Shown: positions 45,021-55,742, numbered from the stretch's first letter. The stretch is 64,000 nucleotides of DNA from Kordiimonas sediminis (GCF_014656395.1 NZ_BNCI01000001.1:861893-925892), one strand, 5' to 3'. The notes: generated by a model not told the origin, from the letters alone. Program-made: numbers and translations.

Positions 45021-45737
45021 ATGCTTGTACTGTCGATTGATACGTGTGAAGGCTTTTGTTCTGCAGCTGTTGTGGATGTCTGTGATGAGACGGGGATACG
45101 AGCCTTAGCCTCAAAGTCAGAGAACCTTGGGCGCGGCCATGCGGAACGGTTACTGCCGATGATCGAGGAGCTACTGCAGGCAGCAGATAAAAAATATGAA
45201 AATCTGGACCGTATAGCCGTGGTTGCCGGGCCGGGAACCTTTACGGGGCTGCGTATTGGGTTATCGGTCGCGCGCGGTTTGGCGCTTGCGCTTTCGGTTC
45301 CCGCCGTTGGGGTGTCGTCCCTGCAGGCGCTGGCTGCCAGTGCGAAAATGTCTGGGACTGTTCATGCGATCCTTAAGGGCCGCGGTGGACAGGTCTTTGC
45401 ACAGTCTTTTACCTGCGCTGAAAAGGATGCTTTCGGTACGGCATGCACAGTACCCCTGTCGTTAGGGAAGCCAGTGAACGAAGATTTATCCCGTGTGATT
45501 GATGATACAGTCCCTCAGGGAGGACACTGGATCGGTAGCGGACTTGTGGGTGCAGGCGATCTGGGTGCTGGTATTAACCCAGAACAAATAAGTGACGTGA
45601 AAGCTGTTTGCCCGATTGCACTTGCCTGCGTTGGGGCATCCTTGAACCCGGGGGAAAATCCAGCAGAACCAAGCTACCTGCGGGAAGCGGATGCCGTGCG
45701 CGGCAAGGCGGTTTTTGAGATTGCGGAAAGCCGATAG
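45021..45737 (+). CDS. tsaB: tRNA threonylcarbamoyladenosine protein TsaB
   Basis: A 238-residue ASKHA-fold partner of TsaD, needed for t6A37 formation in ANN-decoding tRNAs. The N-terminus MLVLSIDTCEGFCSAAVVD and VVAGPGTFTGLRIGLSVARG are the family marks. I start it at 45021, 10 bases after the reductase stop. rimI follows 2 bases later, the usual tsaB-rimI pairing. Confidence 0.93.
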   Translation: MLVLSIDTCEGFCSAAVVDVCDETGIRALASKSENLGRGHAERLLPMIEELLQAADKKYENLDRIAVVAGPGTFTGLRIGLSVARGLALALSVPAVGVSSLQALAASAKMSGTVHAILKGRGGQVFAQSFTCAEKDAFGTACTVPLSLGKPVNEDLSRVIDDTVPQGGHWIGSGLVGAGDLGAGINPEQISDVKAVCPIALACVGASLNPGENPAEPSYLREADAVRGKAVFEIAESR

Positions 45738-45739
45738 TC

Positions 45740-46228
45740 ATGACGACATCCAGGATGGCATATCGTCTGGAACCCCTTGATCCTGCCAATCCTTATTTAA
45801 TGGAAATTGCTGCGTCCTTGCACGCAGATGCTTTCATCCATGTACCGGACAGTGTCTGGACAAGGGATGCATTTACGAAATTGATGCTTGGGGGCGGTAC
45901 AATCGGTTGGCTTGCATTGCAGGATAATGACCCTCTGGGCATATTGTTGGTGCGAACGGTTCTTGACGAAGCGGAGATATTAACCATTGGGGTTGCGCGT
46001 TCAGCTCAAAAGAAAGGTGTTGCCTCATATCTGATGCATGAAGGATTGAAGGTGCTGCGCTCTCTTGGCATTCAGCAGGTTTTTCTGGAAGTGCGTCGGT
46101 CCAATCTCGCGGCACAGGCACTGTATAGGTCAATACACTTTGAAGAAATATCAACACGGCCCAATTATTACCAAAATAGTGATGGAAGTAGCGAAGACGC
46201 GCTGATATTCAGGCTTAATTATTGTTAA
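45740..46228 (+). CDS. rimI: Ribosomal-protein-alanine N-acetyltransferase RimI
   Basis: A 162-residue GNAT enzyme that acetylates the N-terminal Ala of S18. The acetyl-CoA motif is IGVARSAQKKGVASYLM, and VFLEVRRSNLAAQALYRSIHF is the C-terminal RimI signature. It follows tsaB directly, the commonest context. Confidence 0.9.
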   Translation: MTTSRMAYRLEPLDPANPYLMEIAASLHADAFIHVPDSVWTRDAFTKLMLGGGTIGWLALQDNDPLGILLVRTVLDEAEILTIGVARSAQKKGVASYLMHEGLKVLRSLGIQQVFLEVRRSNLAAQALYRSIHFEEISTRPNYYQNSDGSSEDALIFRLNYC

Positions 46229-46656
46229 ATAAAATTTTGTTCAACTTGAACATAAATTTTCTTCTCTATTTGCTATTTACTTGGGGTGTTATCCATATTA
46301 ACTGTATTTTCGTTACATTATACGGCAGTCTCTGGCTTGGCGATTTTCGAGTACTGCAAGTAGAAGGTAGGATGCATGCAACTTACCGGCGTGATGGTAC
46401 GGTCAGTTTGGTTGCTTGGTTTGGTATGGGGAAGTAATGAGGCTGTGGTATTTCGCGGTTAATTTTTCACGTTAAATAATACAACTACTGACAGGTGGGG
46501 GGCTGTATCAGTGGTGTGATGTCTGGGTTTTCCTCTGCGCTAATAAGAGGTGGATCATAACTCATATGAGTTTCTGCTGGTGTGATAATAGCAGGTTTGT
46601 CTGGAGAAATGCAGATCTCTTAAAGACGAAAGCGTAGGGAAGTAAAAGGTGTGGTT
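46229..46656. other. Intergenic region upstream of mucR with a palindrome
   Basis: 428 bases with no convincing gene. A perfect 14-base palindrome AACTCATATGAGTT sits at 46559-46572, about 85 bases before the MucR start. MucR/Ros proteins usually autoregulate, so it may be an operator. The rest is AT-rich at 46229-46300 and likely holds the mucR promoter. Confidence 0.5.
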
Positions 46657-47064
46657 ATGGATAAGATAACATTGGACAAGAAAGAATTGCTCTCGTTGAC
46701 TACTGAAATAGTGTCGTCCCATGTTGCCCACAATGATGTTCAGGTAGGGGAACTACCAGCCCTTATAGAACAGGTTTTCACAACGCTTGATACCCTTGGT
46801 CACGCAGGCCAGTCTGCCCTGACCAGTCAGCAACCTGCTGTGCCGATTAAGGATTCTATTCATCCCGGTTTTATTGTCTGTCTTGAAGACGGCAAAAAAC
46901 TGAAAATGCTGAAAAGGCATTTGATGGCGCATTATAATCTGACCCCCGAGCAATACCGTGAAAAATGGGGCCTGCCAGCCGACTATCCAATGGTGGCACC
47001 TGATTATGCAATTCAGCGCCGCGCGCTGGCGAAAAAAATCGGTTTGGGCCGCGCCAAAAAATAA
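46657..47064 (+). CDS. MucR/Ros-family transcriptional regulator
   Basis: A 135-residue zinc-finger regulator. The conserved core CLEDGKKLKMLKRHLMAHY (Cys, Asp, His, His) is followed by NLTPEQYREKWGLP. These proteins silence AT-rich promoters and control envelope, motility and cell-cycle genes in alphaproteobacteria. I start it at ATG 46657, preceded by AAAGG, rather than at GTG 46651. Confidence 0.94.
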   Translation: MDKITLDKKELLSLTTEIVSSHVAHNDVQVGELPALIEQVFTTLDTLGHAGQSALTSQQPAVPIKDSIHPGFIVCLEDGKKLKMLKRHLMAHYNLTPEQYREKWGLPADYPMVAPDYAIQRRALAKKIGLGRAKK

Positions 47065-47190
47065 CTTTTTAATTCTTACAATTTTTCTCCTTAATAACTG
47101 TCCTTGTTTCCTTGCGCCGGGGCGGCAAGGCGTGTAATTGTCTTGGATATACATTCAGCAAAACAGTTTATGGTGGGAGCAGCGGAAGAA

Positions 47191-47622
47191 ATGCCTGACA
47201 CGCAGTCTAATATTGAAGCCCTTTGTCTTGAAAAAGGTATGCGGATGACCGAACAGCGTCGGGTTATTGCGCAGATTCTGGATGAGGCGGACGACCACCC
47301 GGATGTTGAAGAAGTATATCGTCGGTCAACAGAGGTTGACCAGGGCATCAGTATTGCCACTGTCTACCGTACGGTCCGCCTGTTTGAAGAGGCAGGTATT
47401 CTGGAGCGTCATGATTTCCGTGATGGTAGATCCCGGTATGAGCCTGTGTCTGACGAGCACCATGATCACCTGATTAACGTTGAAACGGGCGAGGTTCTGG
47501 AGTTTCATAATTCTGCAATAGAAAAGCTTCAGGAACAGATTGCCCAGGAACTGGGTTTCAAGCTCGTTGATCACAGAATGGAGCTTTACGGCGTTCCTCT
47601 GGACAACAAAAAGAAAGATTGA
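47191..47622 (+). CDS. fur: Fur-family metal-responsive regulator
   Basis: A 143-residue metalloregulator. The winged helix (MRMTEQRRVIAQILDEADDH) and the metal-site segment EHHDHLINVETGEVLEF are intact. C-terminal CxxC zinc Cys residues are absent, as in many alphaproteobacterial Fur/Mur proteins. It could respond to iron or manganese. I favour the start at 47191 (GGAAG before it); ATG 47170 is possible. Confidence 0.9.
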   Translation: MPDTQSNIEALCLEKGMRMTEQRRVIAQILDEADDHPDVEEVYRRSTEVDQGISIATVYRTVRLFEEAGILERHDFRDGRSRYEPVSDEHHDHLINVETGEVLEFHNSAIEKLQEQIAQELGFKLVDHRMELYGVPLDNKKKD

Positions 47623-47680
47623 TTCGCGGTCTTGTTGCACCTTTCTGTGACAGGCGGTTCAGTCGGGCAGGAGATGGAAA

Positions 47681-48643
47681 GTGACCCTAGACACCCCCCA
47701 ACTTGATCTGGAAGGCAAGGATGCTGGTCTGTCACAGCAGGTCGGGGGCGGTGGTAAAGCGTCTGACACTTCCGCCCCGGAGTATGGCGGGCTGAAGTCA
47801 TCGCTTGGCGGGGACGGCTGGACAAAGCTCGGTATGATCCGGGTCGCTGCAATCGCACTTTTTACGCTGCCCATGGTTTTTTCCCAGGTTGTTGTCCTGA
47901 AGGTAGCACCAAAAAAATGGTGGCCGCTTGTCGGCTTTTGGCACCGGTCAATTTGCCGGATTATCGGTGTTGATATCCGGGAATACGGCGAAAGAAAACA
48001 GGAAGGCCCTGTTCTTTTTGTCGCGAATCATCTGTCCTGGCTTGATATTGTTATCCTTGGTGGCCGTCTGAAAGGCGCCAGTTTTGTCGCGAAATCAGAG
48101 GTAGCCTCCTGGGGCGCGCTGGGCGCCCTGTCAAAGCTTCATAAAACCGTTTTTGTGAATCGGGAGCGGCGCACAGACAGCGCCAAACAGCGGGACGCAC
48201 TGGTCGACCGTATCCGTGAAGGTGACAGTCTTATATTGTTTCCTGAAGGCAGTAACACAGACGGCATGCGCATAGCGCCTTTCAAATCTGCGCTTTTTTC
48301 AGTTGCCGAGCGGGCGAATGAGGCCTCTGACCATAAATTGCAGGTGCAGCCTGTCACTCTTGCCTTTACTGAGCTGAATGGTATTCCGCTTGTACGGGCG
48401 CAGAAATCCGGTGTTTCCTGGTTAGGGGATGTGGAATTAATGGCGCATCTGAGGCATGTGCTTGGTCACGGCAGGATTGTTGCTACGGTTGAATATCATG
48501 CTCCGATTTCCGCAGATGAGCTTGGGTGCCGCAAGGCAATGGCAAGCCACTGTGAAACAACGGTCCGTGCGGGGCTCGAACGGGCCTTGCGCCACGATAT
48601 GACATTCGGACCCAGAAAACCATTCATTGCCATTGAGGAATAA
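47681..48643 (+). CDS. 1-acylglycerol-3-phosphate acyltransferase (PlsC-like)
   Basis: A 320-residue membrane-associated lysophosphatidic acid acyltransferase. Motif I is NHLSWLD (H-x4-D), motif III is FPEGSNTDG, and a hydrophobic segment (IRVAAIALFTLPMVFSQVVV) near 60 anchors it. The start is GTG, preceded by AGGAGATGG. It is longer than E. coli PlsC (245 residues), with an N-terminal low-complexity region. Confidence 0.9.
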   Translation: MTLDTPQLDLEGKDAGLSQQVGGGGKASDTSAPEYGGLKSSLGGDGWTKLGMIRVAAIALFTLPMVFSQVVVLKVAPKKWWPLVGFWHRSICRIIGVDIREYGERKQEGPVLFVANHLSWLDIVILGGRLKGASFVAKSEVASWGALGALSKLHKTVFVNRERRTDSAKQRDALVDRIREGDSLILFPEGSNTDGMRIAPFKSALFSVAERANEASDHKLQVQPVTLAFTELNGIPLVRAQKSGVSWLGDVELMAHLRHVLGHGRIVATVEYHAPISADELGCRKAMASHCETTVRAGLERALRHDMTFGPRKPFIAIEE

Positions 48644-48794
48644 TGCTTCCTTCACACGGTCCGATAGTCGGATTTCGGCGCTTTAATGCTTGTCTGGCTT
48701 GACTCTGGCACGGTCAGTGATAGTTTCCGGCAACTTTATTGGATGCAGGTACCTTGGGTGCCTTTAGTCCGCAGGATCACAACGGGAGTTGGCC

Positions 48795-50183
48795 GTGAGT
48801 AAGAAGCTCTTTATCAAAACATATGGTTGTCAGATGAATGTCTATGATTCCAACCGGATGGCAGACGTGCTGAAACCTCACGGGTATGAAACAACAGACG
48901 AGGCAGAGGGTGCTGATCTGGTGATCCTGAACACGTGCCATATCCGGGAAAAGGCAGCTGAGAAAGTCTATTCCGAAATTGGTCGGCTGCGCCAGCAGAA
49001 GGATGCCCGCCCTGATGGCGGCAAAGATATGTATATTGCCGTAGCGGGCTGTGTTGCGCAGGCCGAAGGGGCCGAGATGATGCGTCGCGCCCCTGTTGTT
49101 GATATGGTTTTGGGGCCGCAAACCTACCACCGTTTGCCGGACATGCTGAAATCCGCCAGCGAAATGCGCGCCAAAACAGGCAAGTCGCGGGTCATGGATA
49201 CTGATTTCCCGGCAGAAGCCAAATTTGATCACCTGCCTAAAGAATCCGACTTTAAAAGCAAAGCGGCGTTTCTGACCGTGCAGGAAGGGTGCGATAAATT
49301 CTGTGCCTTCTGTGTGGTGCCGTACACACGCGGTGCTGAATATTCACGACCGGTTGCTGATGTGCTTGCCGAGGCAAAGAACATGGCGGCCAAGGGTGTT
49401 GTTGAGGTCACCCTGCTTGGGCAGAATGTTAATGCCTATCACGGTGATAATGGTGCTGGCGGTACCACCAGCCTGGGCGAGCTGATCCGCCGGGTGGCTG
49501 ATATCGACGGTATTGAGCGTATTCGGTATGTAACATCGCACCCACGCGATATGGATGAAGATCTGATTCTTGCGCACCGCGATGTTGAAAAATGTATGCC
49601 GTATCTGCATTTGCCAGTGCAAAGTGGGTCTGACGCTATTCTGGAGGCAATGAACCGCAAGCATACGCGGGACGAATATTTCCGCATTATCGACCGTCTG
49701 CGCGAGGTGCGTCCTGATCTGGCCTTGTCCTCTGACTTTATTGTCGGGTTTCCCGGTGAAACAGATGAAGATTTCGAACAGACAATGGATCTGGTGCGCC
49801 GTGTAAATTATGCACAGGCTTACAGCTTTAAATACTCACCGCGGCCCGGCACCCCTGCATCCCTGCACGAAACACAGGTAGAAGAAGCAGTAAAGTCCGA
49901 ACGTCTTGCTGCACTGCAGGCCCTGTTGAATGAACAGCAAGTGGCTTTCAATCAGTCATTTATTGGTAAAACAATGGATGTACTGCTGGAGCGTACAGGA
50001 AAACAGGATGGTCAGTTGATTGGGCGCAGTGCCTATCTGCAGGCTGTTCATGTTGACCTGACAAAAGCAGAGAAGACGCTTGCCGAAAACGGCAAATCCA
50101 CATACAGTGATTATATGGGCAAGCTTGTGCGTGTCCAGATTGCTGAAGGCGGGCCAAACAGCCTTCGAGGAGAGCTGATTTAA
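48795..50183 (+). CDS. miaB: tRNA ms2i6A methylthiotransferase MiaB
   Basis: A 462-residue radical-SAM enzyme that adds the methylthio group to i6A37 of tRNA. The N-terminal cluster Cys residues lie in [19 protein letters not shown] and [10 protein letters not shown]. The radical-SAM motif is [15 protein letters not shown], and a TRAM domain ends the protein. The start is the GTG at 48795, six bases after GGGAG; an earlier TTG is too close to that site. Confidence 0.96.
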   Translation: MSKKLFIKTYGCQMNVYDSNRMADVLKPHGYETTDEAEGADLVILNTCHIREKAAEKVYSEIGRLRQQKDARPDGGKDMYIAVAGCVAQAEGAEMMRRAPVVDMVLGPQTYHRLPDMLKSASEMRAKTGKSRVMDTDFPAEAKFDHLPKESDFKSKAAFLTVQEGCDKFCAFCVVPYTRGAEYSRPVADVLAEAKNMAAKGVVEVTLLGQNVNAYHGDNGAGGTTSLGELIRRVADIDGIERIRYVTSHPRDMDEDLILAHRDVEKCMPYLHLPVQSGSDAILEAMNRKHTRDEYFRIIDRLREVRPDLALSSDFIVGFPGETDEDFEQTMDLVRRVNYAQAYSFKYSPRPGTPASLHETQVEEAVKSERLAALQALLNEQQVAFNQSFIGKTMDVLLERTGKQDGQLIGRSAYLQAVHVDLTKAEKTLAENGKSTYSDYMGKLVRVQIAEGGPNSLRGELI

Positions 50184-50220
50184 CGCCTGATACCGTGTAG
50201 TTAAAAGGATTTCAGACCAC

Positions 50221-51276
50221 TTGACTATGTATGCCAAGGCCAGAGCGACCCAGGATGAAAAATCATCCGGTCGCAGCACACCTTCCTCCACCCAGCCCAT
50301 TGTGGTTGAGTTTGCAGATAACCGTCTTGCCGCCACTGTTTTTGGACAGCATGACAAAAATCTTGCCAGAATAGAACAGCGCCTTGGTGTTGTGCTTATC
50401 AATCGTGGTAACCGCATCGCGATTGAGGGTGCTCACGACCGTGCTGTTATGGCACAGAGAGTCCTGGAAGATCTGTATGATCAGGCGACACGTCGACCTG
50501 ATCTGGATATTGGCGATGTGGACGGTGCGCTGAATATGGTTGATGTCCTCGACACACCGGCTGAACCGAGCCCTATCGTGGCACGCGGCAACGATGCACG
50601 GCCGACTAAAGTGGCGGACCTGAAAATCACAACCCGTAACCGGATTATTATGCCGCGGTCACCGGGGCAGGCCGATTATGTACGAAAACTGTTTCAGACT
50701 GAAATGGTGTTTGGTGTTGGCCCTGCGGGTACCGGTAAAACCTACCTTGCTGTTGCAATGGCTGTGTCGCGGATGCTTGCCGGTGAAGTTGACCGGATTA
50801 TCCTGTCCCGACCGGCGGTTGAAGCTGGTGAAAACCTTGGCTTCTTGCCGGGGGATTTGAAGGAGAAGGTCGACCCTTACTTGCGGCCGCTGTATGATGC
50901 GCTGTATGATATGATGCCAGCCGAGCAGGTGGAAAAACGCCTGGCCAGCAATCAGATTGAAATCGCGCCCTTGGCTTATATGCGGGGACGGACACTGGCG
51001 AATGCCTTTGTAATTTTGGACGAGGCGCAAAATACGACCCCCATGCAGATGAAGATGTTTTTGACCCGTTTTGGGGAAAACAGTCGTATGGTTATCTGTG
51101 GTGACCCAAGTCAGGTTGACCTGCCGCGAGGCACGCGGTCGGGCCTTGTACATGCACTGGATATCCTGCGACCGGTAAAATCAATTGCTGTGACTAGATT
51201 TACAGGGGAAGATGTCGTAAGACACCCACTGGTGGCAGAAATTGTTGATGCCTACGGCGAAGATGACGGAAGATGA
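50221..51276 (+). CDS. PhoH-like ATPase
   Basis: A 351-residue PhoH/YbeZ protein, an RNA-associated ATPase that often works with YbeY. A KH-like N-terminal part (20-100) precedes Walker [12 protein letters not shown] and Walker [10 protein letters not shown]. Start is TTG at 50221, 11 bases after AAGGA; ATG two codons on is the alternative. It overlaps ybeY by 4 bases. Confidence 0.94.
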   Translation: MTMYAKARATQDEKSSGRSTPSSTQPIVVEFADNRLAATVFGQHDKNLARIEQRLGVVLINRGNRIAIEGAHDRAVMAQRVLEDLYDQATRRPDLDIGDVDGALNMVDVLDTPAEPSPIVARGNDARPTKVADLKITTRNRIIMPRSPGQADYVRKLFQTEMVFGVGPAGTGKTYLAVAMAVSRMLAGEVDRIILSRPAVEAGENLGFLPGDLKEKVDPYLRPLYDALYDMMPAEQVEKRLASNQIEIAPLAYMRGRTLANAFVILDEAQNTTPMQMKMFLTRFGENSRMVICGDPSQVDLPRGTRSGLVHALDILRPVKSIAVTRFTGEDVVRHPLVAEIVDAYGEDDGR

Positions 51277-51863
51277 CGGCCCCGACGATTGCGGCGCAAG
51301 CCATGAATGACAGTGATGATGATGACCCCCACCCGTTGCGGTATGGGGATGTTCAAATAGATATTTCAATCCGTTCTGCTGCATGGGACAGGACTGGTCT
51401 GTGCCATTCTCTAATTGAAAAAACGGTGCCGGCGGTCTTTGGTGCCATCGGCATCAAGTCCGATATACCGGGCGAGATTTCTTTTTCTTTCGTGGATGAC
51501 GATGAAATCCAGCAGCTAAACGCTGAATATCGGGATAAAAACAAACCGACCAATGTCTTGTCTTTTCCTGGGTGTGACCCGGATATGCTCAATGACTATA
51601 CGGCGCTTGCCAAGCGTGGCGGCCCACCGGTTATGTTTGGTGATATTATCATAACGTACGGTGTTGTGGCTGAAGAAGCGATGGCGCAAAACAAAAAATT
51701 CGTTCATCATTTGCACCATCTTTTGGTTCACGGTCTTTTACACCTTCTGGGGTATGACCATATTGAAGAAGATGAAGCCGAGGAGATGGAAGCGCTGGAA
51801 AAACGTATCCTGCAGTCTTTCGGCATTTCAGACCCTTATGCTGTGGTGGAGGCAGCTGTATGA
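51273..51863 (+). CDS. ybeY: Endoribonuclease YbeY
   Basis: A 196-residue zinc RNase for 16S 3'-end maturation and ribosome quality control. The metal site is [11 protein letters not shown]. The N-terminal 25 residues are an acidic extension. Overlaps both phoH-like and corC-like genes by 4 bases, so translation is coupled. Confidence 0.94.
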   Translation: MTAPTIAAQAMNDSDDDDPHPLRYGDVQIDISIRSAAWDRTGLCHSLIEKTVPAVFGAIGIKSDIPGEISFSFVDDDEIQQLNAEYRDKNKPTNVLSFPGCDPDMLNDYTALAKRGGPPVMFGDIIITYGVVAEEAMAQNKKFVHHLHHLLVHGLLHLLGYDHIEEDEAEEMEALEKRILQSFGISDPYAVVEAAV

Positions 51864-52735
51864 GTACAGAGATCGAATCAGTACAGGACAGCGAGTCGCT
51901 GTGGAATCGGTTTATCAACCTGTTTAAAAGTTCGCCTGAGATCTCCCTGCGTGAAAGTCTGGAAGAAGCGATCGAAGAACATGAAGAAGAAACCAACTCT
52001 CAGGTTCTTGGTGATGGCGAACGGGTAATGCTGTTCAACATTCTTGAATATGGTGCCCTGCGCGTAAGCGATATTATGGTGCCGCGTGCTGATATTGTCG
52101 CCGTCAGCCTTGAGACAGAATTTGGTGATCTGATTAAACTTTTCTCTGGTGCAGGCCATAGCCGTATTCCGGTGTACCGTGATTCGCTTGATGATGTTAT
52201 GGGGATGGTGCACGTCAAAGACGCCCTGAAAATCATCGCGGATGAAGGGGATGTGACGAGTTTTCGTGTATCCCAGATATCCCGTCCGGTTCTGTTTGTA
52301 TCCCCTGCCATGAAGGTTATGGATTTGCTGGCGAAGATGCGCGCAAGTCGAACGCACATGGCAATTGTGGTGGATGAATATGGTGGTACTGACGGCCTTT
52401 TGACCATCGAAGACCTGGTTGAAGAGATCGTGGGTGATATTGAAGACGAGCACGATCAGGAGGAAGAGCCGGATTTTGTGACGCTTGGTAACGGCAAGTA
52501 TGATGCCGACGCACGCCTTGAAATTGTTGAACTGGAGGAGGCGCTTGGCGTCGCCATTTCCAGTGACGAAGACGAATATTTCGATACGCTGGGCGGATTG
52601 GTATTTAGTCTCGCGGGCCATGTACCGGAAATTGGCGAAATGATTGATCACGAATCCGGATACCGGTTTGAAATTATTGATGCCGACCCGCGCCGTATTC
52701 GAAAGGTGCGAATTCACGCGCCCCATCAGGAATAG
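51860..52735 (+). CDS. CorC/HlyC-type CBS-domain protein
   Basis: A 291-residue cytoplasmic protein with two CBS domains (about 70-195; [32 protein letters not shown]) and a C-terminal CorC/HlyC transporter-associated domain (about 210-285). The family is linked to magnesium/cobalt efflux with CorA-like or CNNM-type partners. Lacks the DUF21 membrane domain, so it is the short form usual in this operon. Confidence 0.93.
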   Translation: MSTEIESVQDSESLWNRFINLFKSSPEISLRESLEEAIEEHEEETNSQVLGDGERVMLFNILEYGALRVSDIMVPRADIVAVSLETEFGDLIKLFSGAGHSRIPVYRDSLDDVMGMVHVKDALKIIADEGDVTSFRVSQISRPVLFVSPAMKVMDLLAKMRASRTHMAIVVDEYGGTDGLLTIEDLVEEIVGDIEDEHDQEEEPDFVTLGNGKYDADARLEIVELEEALGVAISSDEDEYFDTLGGLVFSLAGHVPEIGEMIDHESGYRFEIIDADPRRIRKVRIHAPHQE

Positions 52736-52738
52736 CGT

Positions 52739-54355
52739 GTGACGGATCAGGTAGGCAGACACCCGGACACTCAGTCACCAACCGGCATCATGGAAGCCAT
52801 GGTTGATTTTTTTGCACGCAAAACGGTGGGGCTTTATTTCCTTAGTTTTCTGATGGGCGTGTTCCTGTCTCGGACCTTCTCGCCTTATAATTTTTTCCCT
52901 GCGGTTTTTCTGGTTTTTCCTGTCTGGATACTGTTGATCGACCGTCTAAAGTCAACGGCGCAGGCGTATGTTGTTGGTTGGTGGGGCGGCTTTGGCCTGT
53001 TCGCAACCGGACTTACCTGGGTTGGGTATAGCTTCACACAGCAAGATGCCGTGCCGGTTATGCTGGCACCGCTGGCTATATTATGTCTTGCCGGCGTGTT
53101 GTCTATATATACAGGGCTGCTTTTTGCCCTGTGTTGGCGGCTATGGCCCCGATCGGGTTGGCGTATCCTGTTGTTTGCTGTCCTGTGGACGTTGTTTGAA
53201 ATGGCGCGCGGTACACTTTTTACCGGGTTTCCGTGGCATGTGGTTGGCTCCCTGTGGGCGGACTGGTCCCTGATGGCACAGGCAGCCTATATAGGAAGTG
53301 TATATGGTCTTAGCTTTGTGACGGTTCTGGCAGCAGGCTGTCTTATCTATGCCTTTCGGTCAGATATGGCGCTTAAAGACCGGCTAACCTTGTCGCTGTT
53401 TGCGGCGGCGCTACTTAGTGTGCAGTTCACATACGGCTATGTGCGCCTTGGGGCGGCGTCGGTCGATTTCCATAATAATGTGCTGATCAAGGTGGTACAG
53501 GCAAATGTGAAGCAACGTGAAAAATGGATTTCCTATCTGATTGAAGACCATTTTGACAAGCATCTGCAATTGTCGCGGGGCAATAGTGAAGAGGGTATCG
53601 CAGAGGGCGCCAAACTTCTTATTTGGCCTGAAACCTCTGTCCAGCGCGAAAACTTTGACCGGGAAGGGTCTGTTGTCCGTTGGCGGGTATCACAAGTACT
53701 GGAGGCAGGATCATACGCCCTGGTCGGCGCACCGCGGTATGAAGTTCAGAATGGCAATCTGACCTATTATAATAGTTTGTTCGCGGTAAATAGTAATGCC
53801 AACTTATACGCTCGGTACGACAAAACACACCTTGTTCCATTTGGCGAATACTTGCCCTTTGCTTCACTGTTGGAAAAACTGGGCATAGCACAGATGGTCG
53901 GTGGGGCTCCCTTTGCTGGTGGTCCCGGCCCGCAGACGATAAAACTGCCCGGCGTTCCATCCTTCTCGCCCCTGATTTGTTACGAGGCGATTTTCCCCGG
54001 GGCTGTGACCGACCCGTCTAATCGGCCAGAATGGTTGTTGAATATTTCCAATGATGGATGGTTTGGCCTGACTGAAGGCCCGTATCAACATCTGGCTTTG
54101 TCGCGGTTTCGGGCAATTGAAGAAGGGCTGCCGCTACTGCGCAGTACCAGCACTGGCATCAGTGCCATGGTTGATCCATACGGCAGGACACTGTCCAAGC
54201 TTGGTCTGAATACTACCGGCACAATGAATGTTAACCTGCCAAAAGCGTTGGAAGCTCCTTTGGTGCCTACGGCATCAAAAATTCTGATTCTGGCGGGTTT
54301 CTTAATATTTCTTTTGATTATTCTCTTTATAATAGAAAAAAGAAAAACAAACTAA
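52739..54355 (+). CDS. lnt: Apolipoprotein N-acyltransferase Lnt
   Basis: A 538-residue membrane enzyme that adds the third acyl chain to lipoproteins. About six membrane spans precede a nitrilase-fold domain with catalytic Glu in WPETSVQ, Lys in YDKTHLVPFGEYLPF and Cys in LICYEAIFPG. Start GTG, three bases after the corC-like stop. It serves, among others, the SPOR lipoprotein in this window. Confidence 0.95.
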   Translation: MTDQVGRHPDTQSPTGIMEAMVDFFARKTVGLYFLSFLMGVFLSRTFSPYNFFPAVFLVFPVWILLIDRLKSTAQAYVVGWWGGFGLFATGLTWVGYSFTQQDAVPVMLAPLAILCLAGVLSIYTGLLFALCWRLWPRSGWRILLFAVLWTLFEMARGTLFTGFPWHVVGSLWADWSLMAQAAYIGSVYGLSFVTVLAAGCLIYAFRSDMALKDRLTLSLFAAALLSVQFTYGYVRLGAASVDFHNNVLIKVVQANVKQREKWISYLIEDHFDKHLQLSRGNSEEGIAEGAKLLIWPETSVQRENFDREGSVVRWRVSQVLEAGSYALVGAPRYEVQNGNLTYYNSLFAVNSNANLYARYDKTHLVPFGEYLPFASLLEKLGIAQMVGGAPFAGGPGPQTIKLPGVPSFSPLICYEAIFPGAVTDPSNRPEWLLNISNDGWFGLTEGPYQHLALSRFRAIEEGLPLLRSTSTGISAMVDPYGRTLSKLGLNTTGTMNVNLPKALEAPLVPTASKILILAGFLIFLLIILFIIEKRKTN

Positions 54356-54497
54356 ATAAATAGTAAGTAATTCTGAGCGATTACATGGAAAAACAAATAA
54401 ATATTGTGCTGACTCTAAATTAATCGTATTGCTCATGGTTAATTCTATAATAAAGATAGAATACATCTACCTGTAGTGTTGTTAGTAGAGGGGTGAC

Positions 54498-54929
54498 ATG
54501 CCAGATCCAATTGATGTTCATGTGGGGTCCAGAGTCAGGCTAAGGCGGACATTGTTGGGCCTTACCCAGGATGGTCTGGGTCAGGCATTGGGATTAACGT
54601 TCCAGCAAATTCAGAAATATGAACGTGGTACAAACCGTATTGGGGCCAGCCGTTTGGTTGAAATTGCCAATGTCCTGGGGGTAGAGCCTGCGTATTTCTT
54701 CGATGAAATGCCTGAGGAAATAGAAGGATACGGCAAAAAGGGCATGGCTGATGAAGCAACCCCTTTTGAGGCTGAGAGCGGATATTCAAAACGGGAAACC
54801 ATTGAACTGGTGCGTGTGTTTGAGAAAATCACTGACCCTTCTGTCCGTGCCCGCCTTATGGATTTGGTTCTTGCGATCGGTGACGCAGAACAGGAAGAAG
54901 TCAACCGGTCTTCCGGTGCTGACGATTAA
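54498..54929 (+). CDS. XRE-family helix-turn-helix regulator
   Basis: A 143-residue regulator. The N-terminal HTH is VRLRRTLLGLTQDGLGQALG followed by LTFQQIQKYERGTNRIGASR, and the acidic C-terminus is helical. It is the conserved alphaproteobacterial gene that normally stands before metK in this neighbourhood. Its target is not clear. Here metK is absent. Confidence 0.93.
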   Translation: MPDPIDVHVGSRVRLRRTLLGLTQDGLGQALGLTFQQIQKYERGTNRIGASRLVEIANVLGVEPAYFFDEMPEEIEGYGKKGMADEATPFEAESGYSKRETIELVRVFEKITDPSVRARLMDLVLAIGDAEQEEVNRSSGADD

Positions 54930-55028
54930 GTCTTCAGGAAGCGCCTGTTTCACAGGCCATATCACGACGTCATCAGAAGGTGATATCTAGCGCTGGACCC
55001 CTGCGTTTCAATAGGCTATAGGGGCACT

Positions 55029-55742
55029 ATGAGCAAAGATACACCAGACACATCATCCTTTAAAAAGCCGGAACAACGTTTTTTCGGGCGCCGTAAAAGT
55101 CATGCCCTGTCAGACCGCAAACAAAGTCTGATGGATGATCTTCTGCCGTCTATTTCTGTGAACCTGCCGGAAGGAGACGCGGCATTTGATCCTGTTTCAT
55201 TGTTTCCGGCCGCCAAGAAAATCTGGCTGGAGATTGGGTTTGGCAAAGGCGAGCATATGGCCTGGCAGGCAGAGCGTAATCCCGATGTTGGCTTTATTGG
55301 CTGTGAACCATATATCAACGGCACTGTTGGTCTGCTGAGTAAAATTGACGAGGAAGGTATCGATAATATCCGTGTTTATGCGGATGATGCCCGACATGTT
55401 ATCTGGAAGCTGCCGGATGCCAGTGTTGACCGGGTGTTTCTGTTGCATCCCGACCCCTGGCGGAAAAGACGCCATGCCAGACGTCGTTTTGTAAATAAGC
55501 ATAATCTTGACGATCTGGCGAGAATCATTCGCCCGGGCGGAGAGCTGCGGGTAGGGACAGATCACGCAGGTTACCGCGAATGGACCGCGATCCAGATGTC
55601 GCACCGGGATGATTTTGTCTGGCAGGCAGAAAGACCATCCGATTGGCGGATTCGCCCGGATGATTGGTGTGAGACGCGCTATGAGGCGAAATCCCTGCGC
55701 GAAGGCCGTCCGGCAGTCTATTTTCGCTATAAACGGGTCTAG
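55029..55742 (+). CDS. trmB: tRNA (guanine-N7)-methyltransferase TrmB
   Basis: A 237-residue enzyme that makes m7G46 in tRNA. The SAM site is LEIGFGKGEHMAWQAE and the catalytic segment HPDPWRKRRHARRRFVN. It follows the XRE gene by 99 bases; this gap is where many relatives place metK. Confidence 0.94.
   Translation: MSKDTPDTSSFKKPEQRFFGRRKSHALSDRKQSLMDDLLPSISVNLPEGDAAFDPVSLFPAAKKIWLEIGFGKGEHMAWQAERNPDVGFIGCEPYINGTVGLLSKIDEEGIDNIRVYADDARHVIWKLPDASVDRVFLLHPDPWRKRRHARRRFVNKHNLDDLARIIRPGGELRVGTDHAGYREWTAIQMSHRDDFVWQAERPSDWRIRPDDWCETRYEAKSLREGRPAVYFRYKRV

Noticed and set aside
46222..46437. 71-residue reading frame after rimI
   Set aside because: It starts at a TTG inside the end of rimI, has no ribosome site and no family resemblance; it is probably chance in an AT-rich gap.
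48706..48712. TGGCACG matches a sigma-54 -24 box upstream of miaB
   Set aside because: No GC at the required 10-base spacing, so no -12 element.
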